This document shows, one piece after another, positions 18,301 through 27,098 of a stretch of 64,000 nt of DNA; the first letter of the stretch is position 1, and each line of letters starts with the position of its first letter. Made by a program: the position numbers and the translations under genes. The stretch comes from Syntrophobacter fumaroxidans MPOB. GTDB taxonomy: Bacteria > Desulfobacterota > Syntrophobacteria > Syntrophobacterales > Syntrophobacteraceae. The notes beneath the pieces were generated by a model. That model saw nothing but the letters and a program-made list of their open reading frames with translations. It made no database searches and had not been told where the DNA came from. The stretch is from the NCBI RefSeq assembly GCF_000014965.1, contig NC_008554.1, forward strand, positions 3,460,001 to 3,524,000, written 5' to 3'.

Positions 18301-18454
18301 CCTGGACCTCGCCTTTCAGACGCTCGTCGATCTTCAGGAGGGCAACCGGCTGGTGGGAATCATTTCGCACGTGCCGGAACTCCGGGAACGCGTCGACGCG
18401 CGGCTGGAAGTCATCCCGGGCATCAGGGGCAGCGATGCGCGGTTCGTTCTCTGA
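15392..18454 (+). CDS. sbcC: Exonuclease SbcC, ATPase/coiled-coil subunit
   Basis: Rad50-like SMC ATPase of 1020 aa. The N-terminal ATPase half has Walker A GPTGSGKST (about residue 33) and the Q-loop region MLPQGQFRKFL. Two long Ala/Arg/Glu-rich coiled-coil arms flank a zinc hook PCPVCGATDH (about residue 512). The C-terminal half has the signature LSGGESFLSSLAMALG and Walker B TIFVDEGFGSLD. The frame stays open upstream to 14543 inside sbcD, but ATG 15392 (overlapping the sbcD stop) starts the conserved MRPLKLTLSAFGPY sequence. Together with SbcD it processes palindromes and stalled forks. Confidence 0.95.
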   Translation: MRPLKLTLSAFGPYASEQVFDFRVLGDRSFFLIHGPTGSGKSTLLDAVCFALYGETSGGERDVRHLRSDYARASTPTRVTFDFSLGEAVYRITRSPEQERPRARGEGTVVQRPAAVLHDRTGLVDESREGALLAGQWTRVTDRMEQLLGFKSSQFRQVVMLPQGQFRKFLTADSRERQAILEVLFQTEIYRRIEEAVKEAAREIQHALEDLGKRRRLILEQAAVESERQLAEAMEGFAARLEALGGQVEALKKSEALANEAVNKGREIRRILDEAARAQAEFAALEKRKPEIEDRRVKLDRARKAAGLRGVEANLAAREKEFGDASVRVRTAEIEIEKARAARQAAEAALAGEREREGEREAARRDVVQLTAMIDQVRELEAARSDLGGMKARVERVERLRGLRAAALERCRIEMAEAGAALEETEAQAVHAERYRLEVRQAAASYRATIRLKTSEKHLALALAHRKKTEAAAGTALAVLTDARTALDGMEREWLEGQAAILAGRLADGLPCPVCGATDHPSPARHGGELPTEAAHKKARTHARELESRYEKARLESERANLEVAALQSAAANLRAEAGEVPAEGFRDLKTRLRDAWARFRTAVAARAQVTDRAVALKAVEERTAGNEKRLRRLENGLRAAVRRMDGQAAVMAEREGKVPDRLRDLKALERAISTAQKRLRSLLDAQEAARARQEAAAARAAACEETLRNAVEALESAKERAGSCREELRLRLAEEGFSSVEDYRAAKLDRKDVDRMEREIADFHGRHRAARERLDRAVAAAQGLETPVLEELERKAREASEALRSAIARHGALRAQSDQLARWNADLHKLAGEMEAAQNRYGIVGRISEVANGKNAPGLTFQRFVLAALLDDVLDAASRRLRRMSRGRFDLQRSRERGDQRAAAGLDLAVYDTYTGTTRPVNTLSGGESFLSSLAMALGLADVVRAYAGGIRLETIFVDEGFGSLDQESLDLAFQTLVDLQEGNRLVGIISHVPELRERVDARLEVIPGIRGSDARFVL

Positions 18455-18533
18455 TGCCGGAGAATGTTCGGGAAAGACGCGGGCGGGGATAAAGCGCGCC
18501 CTTACGTACCGATGTGCCTGTCAGATATACAAG

Positions 18534-18554
18534 GGGAGGGCTTTATGCCCTCCC
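18534..18554. terminator. Strong hairpin downstream of sbcC (no U-tract)
   Basis: GGGAGGGC (18534-18541) pairs perfectly with GCCCTCCC (18547-18554) around a TTTAT loop. It lies 80 bp after the sbcC stop and just before the mini-array. No T-run follows, so it is not a canonical intrinsic terminator and may instead be an mRNA 3'-end stabiliser. Confidence 0.4.
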
Positions 18555-18584
18555 GCCCAATGCACTCAGCTTGAACGCAACCTG

Positions 18585-18735
18585 GTCTCTCGCGCCTGCG
18601 CGTGGACCGAAAGCTCCCCAACGTCCACGAAGAGCCGCGCGGGAAGTCTCTCGCGCCTGCGCGTGGACCGAAAACGCTTCAGTACAAAGTCCAAAGACTC
18701 GCACTAAACTCTCGCGCCTGCGCGTGGACCGAAAA
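18585..18735 (+). CRISPR. Mini CRISPR array: three repeats, two spacers
   Basis: Three near-identical 28-29-nt repeats start at 18585, 18646 and 18707, exactly 61 nt apart, leaving two unrelated 32-nt spacers (18614-18645, 18675-18706). The repeat core is CTCTCGCGCCTGCGCGTGGA followed by CCGAAA, with a CGCGC/GCGCG stem. The first two bases of the third repeat have decayed (AA for GT). The 29/32 geometry is that of type I-E arrays, yet the repeat differs from the large array 10 kb away. It is probably a relic or a minor array; which cas set reads it is unknown. Confidence 0.8.
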
Positions 18736-19428
18736 CCCGGTTGCGTCGGAATGCAATACGTCACGGGGGGAACGCCCGCCGGGCGCGCCTCACCCTTCCG
18801 GATCTAGACCTGCCCCGGAATGCGAAGAAAAGCGTTAACCGTCATCGCGACACAAACCGGAAGCCGCCGGTCCGTTCAAGCTCTTCCGAACCGGAAGCTA
18901 TATTGTTGCGGCGATGCGCGCTTGTTCGATCGACACCGAGTCAAGTTTATCCGCCTTGTCGTCACGCTCACCTTTGTTCACTCCATAATACTTGACATTT
19001 TTGCTTCAATACGTGATACCATTTCATCAATATTCTCCATTTGATTGCCGGTCGGCAATGATTTTCATGTGGTATTCGCTGACCGCTTTAAGATAATTCC
19101 ATCCAACGTGTACAGCCTATGGCTTCATTCATTGTAAACCGCTTCCAATCGAGAGTCGCACTATTCCACATTCGATGCTCTATGTCGGCTGGTGATGCAG
19201 AGAGCAGCCCGTGTTCGATCAATATGAGAGGCAAGGTTTTCCGTTCACTGGGGACAGACATCCCTATGCTGACCAGGAATGGTTAGCGGACGTTTGTGCT
19301 TGCTGATAGGTTTGTTTTCTTGAGTCTGTAAATTTTAAGCTTTTTTGTAGCGGGAACCGGACTGTTCCCATGCGGTCTTTACTCTAACGGCAAGATCAGC
19401 CGCAGGGAATTTGCGCAGGGGACGAAGG
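18736..19428. other. AT-richer gene-free stretch before the cas region
   Basis: No gene is supported in these about 690 bp. Base composition drops clearly (for example 18961-19140 and 19310-19345) compared with the flanking sbcC and WYL genes. A TTGACA box at 18992-18997 has a poor GATACC -10 at 17-bp spacing. The region probably contains the promoter of the WYL regulator and marks the left edge of the CRISPR-Cas region. Confidence 0.5.
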
Positions 19429-20433
19429 ATGAAGGCTCGATTTACGCAAACGCGTCACCGGAATCTCGAAGAGACAAAGCGCATCTCGAGGATCCTCGAG
19501 TTGACCCGGATGATCCTGGTCAATCCCCGCCGCTACCTCCGCCGCGACCTGTCATCGCGGTTCGAGGTCAGTGAGCGGATGATACAGAAAGACCTGGAAA
19601 TCATCCGCCACGGGCTCAGGCTGCTCCTGGCGCATTCGCCCGAAGGGTACTACTTCGAGGAGACCCCCTCCTTGCCGCCCGTGAGGTACAGCTTTTCCGA
19701 GGCCCTGGCCCTCCTGCTGGCGGTTCAGGCCGCTCGGCGGCTCGCCGGAATCAGTTCCTCGGATCTTGCGGCGGCCATCGCCCGGCTGGAATCGCTGTTC
19801 CCGGCGGAATTCGCCCCTCATTTGCGGGCCGCGGCCGGAGCCCCGGGCATGAGAACCGGGCGCGAACACCGCCAGGAGATGTTGAGGCTCCTGAACCTGG
19901 CTCTCATCGAAGGGAGGAAAGTGCGCATCGTCTACGAGACGGCGTCCCGCGGGGGTGAGCGAAACGAGCGCGTGGTGTGCCCTTATCACCTTCTGTCCTA
20001 TGTGCGTTCGTGGCACCTCATCGCCCGGTGTGAGCTGCGGGAGGCCGTCCTGGTCTTCAAGGTGGACCGGATATCCGAGGCGGAGCTGCTGGAACACCGC
20101 TACTCGATCCCGCGCGATTTCAGCGTGGACGACTACCTGGGCATGTCCTGGGGGATGATGCGCGGAGGCGCGCAGGCCCCCGTGGATGTGGCGTTGCGTT
20201 TCACCCCGGAGGCGGGGCGCTGGGTCAGCGAAGAGCATTGGCACAAGAGCCAGCGCGTGGAAGTCGAACCGGACGGGCACGTTTTGTTCCGGCTTCACCT
20301 GCCGGTCACTCCGGAGTTTGTGAATTGGGTGCTGTACTACGGAAGCCGGGTGGAGGTGGTCACGCCCGAGTCTCTCCGCGAGATCGTCGCGGAAGAACAC
20401 CAAAGGGCCGCCGGGCTTTACGGACAATCGTGA
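19429..20433 (+). CDS. WYL-domain transcriptional regulator
   Basis: A 334-aa predicted regulator. The N-terminal winged helix-turn-helix (about residues 20-75, with YLRRDLSSRFEVSERMIQKD) resembles DeoR/YafY types. The WYL domain (about 150-230) shows KVRIVYETASRGG...RVVCPYHLLSYVRSWHLIARC, and a WCX C-terminal extension follows. WYL domains bind nucleic-acid-like ligands and are often encoded beside CRISPR-cas operons. It lies 181 bp upstream of cas3 on the same strand, so it is a good candidate regulator of the operon. ATG 19429 is preferred over an upstream TTG because of the GGGGA site before it. Confidence 0.88.
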   Translation: MKARFTQTRHRNLEETKRISRILELTRMILVNPRRYLRRDLSSRFEVSERMIQKDLEIIRHGLRLLLAHSPEGYYFEETPSLPPVRYSFSEALALLLAVQAARRLAGISSSDLAAAIARLESLFPAEFAPHLRAAAGAPGMRTGREHRQEMLRLLNLALIEGRKVRIVYETASRGGERNERVVCPYHLLSYVRSWHLIARCELREAVLVFKVDRISEAELLEHRYSIPRDFSVDDYLGMSWGMMRGGAQAPVDVALRFTPEAGRWVSEEHWHKSQRVEVEPDGHVLFRLHLPVTPEFVNWVLYYGSRVEVVTPESLREIVAEEHQRAAGLYGQS

Positions 20434-20614
20434 TTCGGCCTCAGGTCCAGGAGAAAAAAGAGGCTGCCGGACTGAAACGGACATGCCTTCACCTTCCAGC
20501 CGACAGTGTGAAGCTGCAGTATCGGGCAAGCTGGTCTCCAACATCCAATTTTGCATAGGCGTCACGGGAAAGAAAAAATTACCCGGCGGAAAACAACTTC
20601 TGAGAAGGTACAAG

Positions 20615-23179
20615 ATGACGGAAGAAGACGTTTTTCGGTTCTGGGGCAAGACCTCGGGCAATGTCGTGCACCCAGCCGTCTGTCACATGCTGGATACGGG
20701 AATCGTCGCGTGCGAATTGCTCATGGTCCAGCCTCATGGATTCATATCCAAGCTGGCCGATGAATTCGGGATCACAACGGATGCATTGCCTCAACTTGCG
20801 GCATTTCTGGCGGCGTTGCACGACATAGGAAAGATCAGCCCGGGATTTCAGGCTAAGCGGCCGGATCTCAGCGCACCCTTGAAGCTTGAGGGCTACGTGT
20901 TTTCCCGAGCTGATGAGGACAGGCACACCTTGTCCACCCTGGAGACCCTGCCTGACCTTCTGATCGACTGTCTGCAGTGCGAAGACAGCCTGGCAATCGC
21001 GCTATCGCGGGCTCTTGCCGCACACCATGGAGTCTTTACGGGACAAGAGGCTCAAAAGGTCGGTGCGGGCAAGTGGATTAAGGCGAGGCGGGCTGCGCTC
21101 GAATTTCTCTCCCGCCTGTTCTGGGACAAGAGCTTGACTGGTCTGGGCTTTCCTTCCACCCCCGCACTCGTTATTCTCGCAGGTCTTGTGAGCGTTTCCG
21201 ACTGGCTTTCATCCGCGGAGGAGAATTTTCCTTACCTGACCTGCCCACGGCCCGACCTCCGGGAGTATGTGGCCGATCGCACACAAAAAGCAAGAGAGCT
21301 TGTAAGCAGGCTTCGTTTTGACGTCTCTTCTCCCGCAGCAACGGAATTTCACCAGCTTTTCGATTTCACGAGCCCCAATCCCAGCCAGACCGTAACACTC
21401 CAGACGGTGAACGAATTGCACCACCCGATGCTCGTCGTGATTGAGAGCCCCATGGGAAGCGGCAAGACCGAAGCCGCACAAGCAGTCTATGCTCACCTCT
21501 CGTGTGAAGCCGGGCTGCGCGGCATGTACTACGCCTTGCCTACTCAAGCCACCGGAAACGCCATGCTGCCCCGCACGGCAAGATTCTTGACGAGGCTTGG
21601 TCTTGAGACCGGAACCGAGCTTCATCTGCTCCATACCAACGCCGATCTGAATCAGGACTACGAGAGGCTGCGCATCTCCAGCCTCAATGCGGAACCTGGG
21701 GACGTATCCGCCTCCTCCTGGTTCACAGCCCGAAAACGGGGACTGCTTGCGGCCCACGGAGTCGGAACTCTGGACCAGGCGCTTCTTGCGGCCCTCAAGG
21801 TGAGGCACTTTTTCGTACGGCTTTTCGGCCTTGCCGGCAAGCTCCTTGTCCTCGACGAGGTACACGCCTACGATGCATACATGGTCGAGGAGATCTACCG
21901 ACTCATTGGCTGGCTGGCCCACTGCCACACTTCTGTCGTGCTCCTGTCGGCGACTCTTCCCAAGGCGCGGCGCAAGAAGCTGATTCAAGCCTTTCGACCG
22001 GAGGTCGAAGTTCCGGACGACATCCGTTATCCATGCGTAACGGGCGTCGACATTTCGGGTGCATTCGCGGCGCATCCCATCGAGGGGCTGAAGCCGGACA
22101 CAATCTATGTGGAACCGGTGATTGCCGAGTCCACGGACAAACCTGCCCGCATCCTGTCACTGCTCCTGGAAAAGCTCGCTGACGGTGGCTGTGCCGCTTG
22201 CATCATGAACACGGTGGGAGAGGCGCAAGATCTGCATGAATTGCTGCGGCACCACTTCCCCGCCGATGAAGTGCTTCTCTTCCACTCGAGGTTTACGTTG
22301 GAAAGAAAGCTCCGGATCGAGCACGACATCCTGTCGCGCTACGCGAGTGACGGAAAAAGGCCGCATCGCGGGATCGTCATAGCCACTCAGGTTATCGAAC
22401 AGAGCCTCGATGTGGATTTCGACCTGATGATCACCGACCTTGCCCCCATCGACCTTTTGCTCCAGCGTGCCGGCCGCCTCCACCGCCACGAGCGTGCACG
22501 ACCTCAGCTTCTCCGCCCGAGGAATTTATGGGTGCTCATGCCCGAGTTTCGGTCTCGTCTCCCTGATTTCGGCGGCAGCGAATATGTCTATACACCGGAT
22601 ATTCTTCTAAAAACAGCACTCCTCTTTTCTGCCGAGGAGGACTTGAGCCATCTTGAGGTATCAATCCCCACCGGCGTAAGTGCGCTGATCGAATGCGTCT
22701 ACGGAGATGATTTCCCGCCCGAGGTACCGGAACATCTTCTGGGTCCCATGCGCGGATGGGAGGCAAAGCGCCTCGGGGATGAGACCTCGCAGACGTTCTT
22801 TGCCGCCTGCAGCGCGCTCATAGAGGCGAAGGCATGTCTTCGGGACCCGGACTACCTGGGACAAATATCGATGGACAATGACGACGACTGTGCGATCGTC
22901 ACCCGTCTGACCAGACCCAATGTCATGCTTGTGGTCGTCGAAAACGGACGATGTCTCACGGTCGCTGACAAAGCTGAGGAACGCAAGCTCTTCTCATCGA
23001 CTGTCGCAACGGATAACACGGCAATCGTAAAGCATTTTCTGGCCAAGGAACCACCCGGGGAGTGGGCGGACTCGCCATTGCTTCGCCACTGCCGGCCGCT
23101 TTTCGTTTCAGGCGGGAAGTCCGTGGAGAGACCCGATCTCAGCTATGACGACGAATTCGGTTTGCGCTTTGCCCGTTAG
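20615..23179 (+). CDS. cas3: Cas3 HD nuclease-helicase, type I-E
   Basis: Effector nuclease-helicase (854 aa) recruited by target-bound Cascade to unwind and degrade DNA. The N-terminal HD domain has HPAVCHMLDTG and LHDIGKISPGFQ (about residue 68). The helicase core has Walker A ESPMGSGKTE (about 279), the DEVH box LVLDEVHAYD (about 413), motif III LLSATLP (about 444) and motif VI QRAGRLHRH (about 616). Start at ATG 20615 with GAGAAGG upstream; the open frame continues upstream without conserved sequence. First gene of the operon, 17 bp before cse1. All catalytic motifs look intact. Confidence 0.95.
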   Translation: MTEEDVFRFWGKTSGNVVHPAVCHMLDTGIVACELLMVQPHGFISKLADEFGITTDALPQLAAFLAALHDIGKISPGFQAKRPDLSAPLKLEGYVFSRADEDRHTLSTLETLPDLLIDCLQCEDSLAIALSRALAAHHGVFTGQEAQKVGAGKWIKARRAALEFLSRLFWDKSLTGLGFPSTPALVILAGLVSVSDWLSSAEENFPYLTCPRPDLREYVADRTQKARELVSRLRFDVSSPAATEFHQLFDFTSPNPSQTVTLQTVNELHHPMLVVIESPMGSGKTEAAQAVYAHLSCEAGLRGMYYALPTQATGNAMLPRTARFLTRLGLETGTELHLLHTNADLNQDYERLRISSLNAEPGDVSASSWFTARKRGLLAAHGVGTLDQALLAALKVRHFFVRLFGLAGKLLVLDEVHAYDAYMVEEIYRLIGWLAHCHTSVVLLSATLPKARRKKLIQAFRPEVEVPDDIRYPCVTGVDISGAFAAHPIEGLKPDTIYVEPVIAESTDKPARILSLLLEKLADGGCAACIMNTVGEAQDLHELLRHHFPADEVLLFHSRFTLERKLRIEHDILSRYASDGKRPHRGIVIATQVIEQSLDVDFDLMITDLAPIDLLLQRAGRLHRHERARPQLLRPRNLWVLMPEFRSRLPDFGGSEYVYTPDILLKTALLFSAEEDLSHLEVSIPTGVSALIECVYGDDFPPEVPEHLLGPMRGWEAKRLGDETSQTFFAACSALIEAKACLRDPDYLGQISMDNDDDCAIVTRLTRPNVMLVVVENGRCLTVADKAEERKLFSSTVATDNTAIVKHFLAKEPPGEWADSPLLRHCRPLFVSGGKSVERPDLSYDDEFGLRFAR

Positions 23180-23196
23180 AACAGGAGGAGACTTGT

Positions 23197-24750
23197 ATGA
23201 GTGCTTTTTCGTTCAACCTGATCGACCGGCCGTGGATCTCCTGTGTGGAGCTGTCCGGCCGAAGGCGGACCCTGGGGCTCCACGAAGTGCTTTCCCGGGC
23301 TCATGAGCTTCGCGGAATCGAACTGCAGAGCCCGCTGGCTGAAACAGCCCTTTTTCGCGTGCTGCTCGCCGCGGTGCATCGCATCGTTGAAGGCCCGAAG
23401 GGCACCGGCGAATGGAGGGCACTCTACCAGGCAACAAAACTGCCTGGTGGGCGTATCGATGCGTATTTTGAAAAATGGAGTCACCGCTTCGATCTATTCT
23501 CCAAAGAGGAGCCGTTTTACCAGACGCCGGGGCTTGCGATCCGGGATGCCAAGGGAGCTGAGGCTCCCGCGGTTATAGCCGGCATCATGCTCGAACGCGC
23601 AAGCGGCAACAACAAAACCATCTTCGACCACAGCATGGACGAAGACCGTGGATGTCTTTCGCCCGAAGAGGCCGTGTTGGCTCTAATAGCCGCCCAGATG
23701 TACTCTCTGAGGGGTCTTAATAAGAAGACGACCAACCTCTTTGGCTACCAGGAGAGTTTCTCTGACTCAGTGATGGTGGGTGGAATATTTGCTGCCCTTC
23801 AGGGACAGAGTCTCTTTGAATCACTGTTGTTAAACCTTCTTCTCTACACTGACAATTTGCCCATCCACTCGAGCCGCGATGACTGTCCTGTGTGGGAACG
23901 ACACGATCACGGCGAAACGGGCGTTCGAACACCCCGTGGATACCTGGATTATCTCACCTGCAAATGCCGCCACATTCTTCTTGTCCCTGAACCAGGCCTC
24001 GACGGACCTTGCATAAGGCACGTGCATATCGCACAGGGTGAAGCATTCCAGGACGTTGACAACCCAGGTTTCATAAAGCGCAAGAATAAGGAGGGCAAAT
24101 GGCTCCCCGTCCAGATGCAACCGGCTCGTTTGGTCTGGAGAGACAGTATCTCGCTCTTTTCGTTCGACACGGGGAAACGAGAGGGGGATCGTCGGCCGGA
24201 CGCATTTCGCTTGGTCGGCGACATTGCGTTACGCCGCATTGTCGCTTTGCCTTCAAAATACAGGTGTTGCACGTATGGCCTCGCAAACGACCAGGCAAAC
24301 CCGCTCGCATGGCGCAAGGAAACACTGAATATCCCGACCGCCCTGCTCTCGGATCCTGACCTTGTGGCCTGCCTTCGTGAAGCAATGGATCTGTCGGAAA
24401 AAGCACATACGATCTTAAGAAACGCAATCAGGACTTATATGGACAAATATTTGCCCAGGAACTCCAGGGACGTTACAGAGAAATTGAATGCCACGGGCGC
24501 TTCTCGGCTCTTCTGGGACCGGCTCGAGAGCCATTTCAACGCTTTTCTTTTGGAAATCGAGAACCAGGACAAAGCGCTTGTCGCGTGGGAGCGCAACATA
24601 GAAAGAGCTGCTTTGGAGGCCTTTGAAGCGTGTCTGAAGCAGCGGTACGCGGACTCGGCCAAGAAATTTCGCGCTTGGACCGAAGCACACGGTCAATTGG
24701 TCGCAAGGTTGGCCACACTGTCAAAGACTCTCTCAAGGAAAGGAGGTTAA
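23197..24750 (+). CDS. casA: Cse1/Cas8e, Cascade large subunit
   Basis: Large subunit of type I-E Cascade (517 aa) that recognises the PAM and recruits Cas3. The N-terminus FNLIDRPWISCVELSGR is diagnostic for Cse1, and internal segments such as KEEPFYQTPGLAIRDAKGAE and SLRGLNKKTTNLFGY fit the family. An AGGAGG site precedes ATG 23197. It ends 3 bp before cse2. Length is normal and no frame break is seen. Confidence 0.94.
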   Translation: MSAFSFNLIDRPWISCVELSGRRRTLGLHEVLSRAHELRGIELQSPLAETALFRVLLAAVHRIVEGPKGTGEWRALYQATKLPGGRIDAYFEKWSHRFDLFSKEEPFYQTPGLAIRDAKGAEAPAVIAGIMLERASGNNKTIFDHSMDEDRGCLSPEEAVLALIAAQMYSLRGLNKKTTNLFGYQESFSDSVMVGGIFAALQGQSLFESLLLNLLLYTDNLPIHSSRDDCPVWERHDHGETGVRTPRGYLDYLTCKCRHILLVPEPGLDGPCIRHVHIAQGEAFQDVDNPGFIKRKNKEGKWLPVQMQPARLVWRDSISLFSFDTGKREGDRRPDAFRLVGDIALRRIVALPSKYRCCTYGLANDQANPLAWRKETLNIPTALLSDPDLVACLREAMDLSEKAHTILRNAIRTYMDKYLPRNSRDVTEKLNATGASRLFWDRLESHFNAFLLEIENQDKALVAWERNIERAALEAFEACLKQRYADSAKKFRAWTEAHGQLVARLATLSKTLSRKGG

Positions 24751-24753
24751 CCT

Positions 24754-25233
24754 GTGAAAAGCGGAGAAAATCCTTTTGTCGCCTATCTTGAACGGCTGCG
24801 CGACGAAAATGACAGAGCTGCTCTGGCAAAGCTTCGCCGAGGGCTCGGCAAGAAGATGGGAACTCCGGAGATGTACCCCTTCGTCGTGCCGTTCATGCCT
24901 GACGACCGAAGGGTGCGGGAGCACTACTTCCTCGTGGCATCCCTGTTCGCATCCCATCCTGACCCGGCCCCGATCGAGCGAAGTATGGGCGGCGTTTTCA
25001 AGGCCATACTGGGAAAAACGGAGAGCGACAGCATCGAAAAGCGATTCGTTCAATTGCTGTCCGCGGACATCGAGGATGTGGGCAAATACCTTCGCCATGC
25101 GATTTCCCTTGCCCGGAGCAAGGGAGTGGCCGTCAATTACCACCGTTTGCTGAGCGACCTCAGGTACTGGGAGCATAGGGACAGGTTCGTCCAACTTCAG
25201 TGGGCAAGAGATTTCTGGGGTTTCCAGAAGTAG
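24754..25233 (+). CDS. casB: Cse2, Cascade small subunit
   Basis: Small all-helical subunit (159 aa) forming the Cascade belly dimer that stabilises the displaced strand. It starts with GTG 24754 after AAGGAGG. Sequence LRRGLGKKMGTPEMYPFVVP near the N-terminus and the C-terminal LLSDLRYWEHRDRFVQLQWA with ARDFWG are typical of the Cse2 family. Usual length is 150-180 aa, so it appears complete. Confidence 0.92.
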   Translation: MKSGENPFVAYLERLRDENDRAALAKLRRGLGKKMGTPEMYPFVVPFMPDDRRVREHYFLVASLFASHPDPAPIERSMGGVFKAILGKTESDSIEKRFVQLLSADIEDVGKYLRHAISLARSKGVAVNYHRLLSDLRYWEHRDRFVQLQWARDFWGFQK

Positions 25234-25267
25234 CGCCCTGCCACCCAGGAGAAAGGAGAAAACTGAC

Positions 25268-26422
25268 ATGTTTGTCGATATTCACATCATTCAAAATTTT
25301 GCACCCTCCAATCTGAACCGTGACGACACAAACTCTCCCAAGGATTGCGAATTCGGCGGCTATCGCCGCGCCCGCATTTCCAGCCAGTGCATCAAGCGAG
25401 TGGTGCGAAGCCACCGTTCGTTTTCGCAAGCTGTCGTCCATGCCGGAGGAGATACCGGCGTCAGGACCAAGCGGATCAAATCCAGGCTCATGGATCTGTT
25501 TGCCAAAAAATACGGAAAGCCCGAGATAGTGGAGACAGAAAAGGTTGCAGAGACAGTGATTGAGCTTCTCGGGCTAAAGCTGAAAGATGAAGAAAAGACC
25601 GAATATCTCCTCTACCTGGGAGAGAACGAGGCTGCGCAACTTGCCCGGCTTGCCGTAGATTCGTGGGATGCCCTCCTTGCCATAGAGCCCGAGCAGGACA
25701 AGAAGAAGAAAAAGGGCACCGGCCAGGAGTCTCTCAAAGAGTTTCAGGAAGAACTGAAAGGCATCGTGGGAAAAAGGAGGAAGGAAGCTCGGAGCTATGC
25801 CGCCGACATTGCTCTCTTTGGCCGAATGATCGCCGACAACAAGAACATGAATGTCGATGCCGCATGTCAGGTGGCACACGCGGTCTCCACGAACAAAGTT
25901 GAAATGGAAATGGACTACTTCACGGCGGTGGACGACCTTTTGCCTGGAGAGGAGACGGGATCGGACATGATCGGGGTTGTCGAGTTCAACAGCTCCTGTT
26001 TCTATCGGTACTCGAACGTCAACGTGTCGAAGCTCGCGGAAAACCTCGGCTTCAATAACGACCTTACAACAGCCGCTCTTCTCGGATATGTGGAAGCCTC
26101 CGTCAAATCGGTGCCGACCGGAAAGCAGAACAGCATGGCCGCACAAAACCCAGCCGGGTATGCGCGGGTTATCGTGCGACGGGACGGGTTCCCGTGGTCC
26201 CTTGCCAATGCGTTCCAAAAGCCGGTTCGACCATCGCTGGATAAGTCTCTTGAGGAGGCTTCCATTGACGCGCTGGAAAGATATTTCGAGCGACTCAAGG
26301 CTGTTTATGGCACCGAGGGAATTGTTTGTGACGCTTCGTTCAACCTGCACCGTGACGACGGCGGAAGCCTCCGGAAAATGCTTGATGCGCTCAAGGCTTG
26401 CGTTGCCGGGGAGGGCTCATGA
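25268..26422 (+). CDS. cas7e: Cas7e (Cse4/CasC), Cascade backbone subunit
   Basis: Backbone protein of 384 aa, six copies of which normally coat the crRNA spacer. It starts [20 protein letters not shown] and continues [18 protein letters not shown], the signature beginning of Cas7e. A Lys-rich stretch around residues 140-150 ([12 protein letters not shown]) lies in a variable loop. AGGAGAAAGGAGA precedes the ATG. Its stop overlaps the cas5e start (26419-26422). Confidence 0.94.
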   Translation: MFVDIHIIQNFAPSNLNRDDTNSPKDCEFGGYRRARISSQCIKRVVRSHRSFSQAVVHAGGDTGVRTKRIKSRLMDLFAKKYGKPEIVETEKVAETVIELLGLKLKDEEKTEYLLYLGENEAAQLARLAVDSWDALLAIEPEQDKKKKKGTGQESLKEFQEELKGIVGKRRKEARSYAADIALFGRMIADNKNMNVDAACQVAHAVSTNKVEMEMDYFTAVDDLLPGEETGSDMIGVVEFNSSCFYRYSNVNVSKLAENLGFNNDLTTAALLGYVEASVKSVPTGKQNSMAAQNPAGYARVIVRRDGFPWSLANAFQKPVRPSLDKSLEEASIDALERYFERLKAVYGTEGIVCDASFNLHRDDGGSLRKMLDALKACVAGEGS

Positions 26423-27098
26423 TGAAAGGCACGCTGCTTATGGCTTGCGTCGGGCCGATGCAGGCATGGGGGACACGCAGCCGCTTCCAGGAGCGCGACA
26501 CGGAGCGGGAGCCGAGCAAGAGCGGGGTGGTCGGCCTGCTCTGCGCCGCGGGGACCTTGCCGCGCTGAGAATGGGTGTCAGAGTCGACAGGGAGGGTCTG
26601 CTGCGAAAGGACTTCCAGACAGCCCAGAATGTCATTGTCGCCGGCGGAGGCTCCGTGGGAGACCTCGTCTCAAACCGTTACTTCCTTTCCGACGCTGCAT
26701 TCCTGGTCGGATTGGAGGGCGACTTCATGCTCCTCCACCGTCTCCATGCCTCATTGGCACATCCCAGGTGGCCCGTCTTTTTGGGTCGGAAGTCTTACGT
26801 GCCTTCGATACCGCCATACATCAAGAACGGACTCCTCGAAGGCGCAGAGCTGATGAGCGCTCTTGCCAGTTTCACCCCTCTCATTTCCGTCGAAGAGCTT
26901 GCAGCACGACGAAAAAGAGTCGAGAGCGGCCGTCGGGTCGAACGGACCCGGTTTGTCCTGGAATCGGCTTCCCCTACCCATGAAATCAGGCGGGATCAAC
27001 CAATGAGCTTCGCACTCGGACAGCGCGTTTTTCACGACAGGTTTGTCGTTACCGAGTACCTGGATGTTTTTCGATGGACCGGCAAAGGAGGGCAATAA
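26419..27098 (+). pseudogene. cas5e: cas5e (CasD), frameshifted
   Basis: Cas5e binds the crRNA 5' handle and is needed for normal Cascade assembly. The N-terminal part from ATG 26419 reads [20 protein letters not shown] to [15 protein letters not shown] and then hits TGA at 26566-26568 after only 49 codons. The rest of the protein is intact in another frame, from about 26548 ([20 protein letters not shown]) to the TAA at 27096-27098. Comparison with the E. coli CasD sequence I remember suggests that roughly 8-9 residues between GLLCAA and DLAALR are missing. A deletion of 22, 25 or 28 bp would both remove them and shift the frame. It may be a real mutation or an assembly error. Confidence 0.82.

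Noticed and set aside
18534-18554. Intrinsic terminator after sbcC
   Set aside because: Strong stem but no T-run follows, so only listed as a hairpin with low confidence as a terminator.
25977-26418. Frame that enters cas5e from within cas7e, suggesting a cas7-cas5 fusion
   Set aside because: The cas7e frame is intact to 26422 and the overlapping sequence is its out-of-frame shadow; only the part after about 26548 is real Cas5e.
26530-26570. Programmed ribosomal frameshift to rescue cas5e
   Set aside because: No slippery heptamer or downstream structure is visible, and conserved residues are missing at the junction, which frameshifting would not restore.
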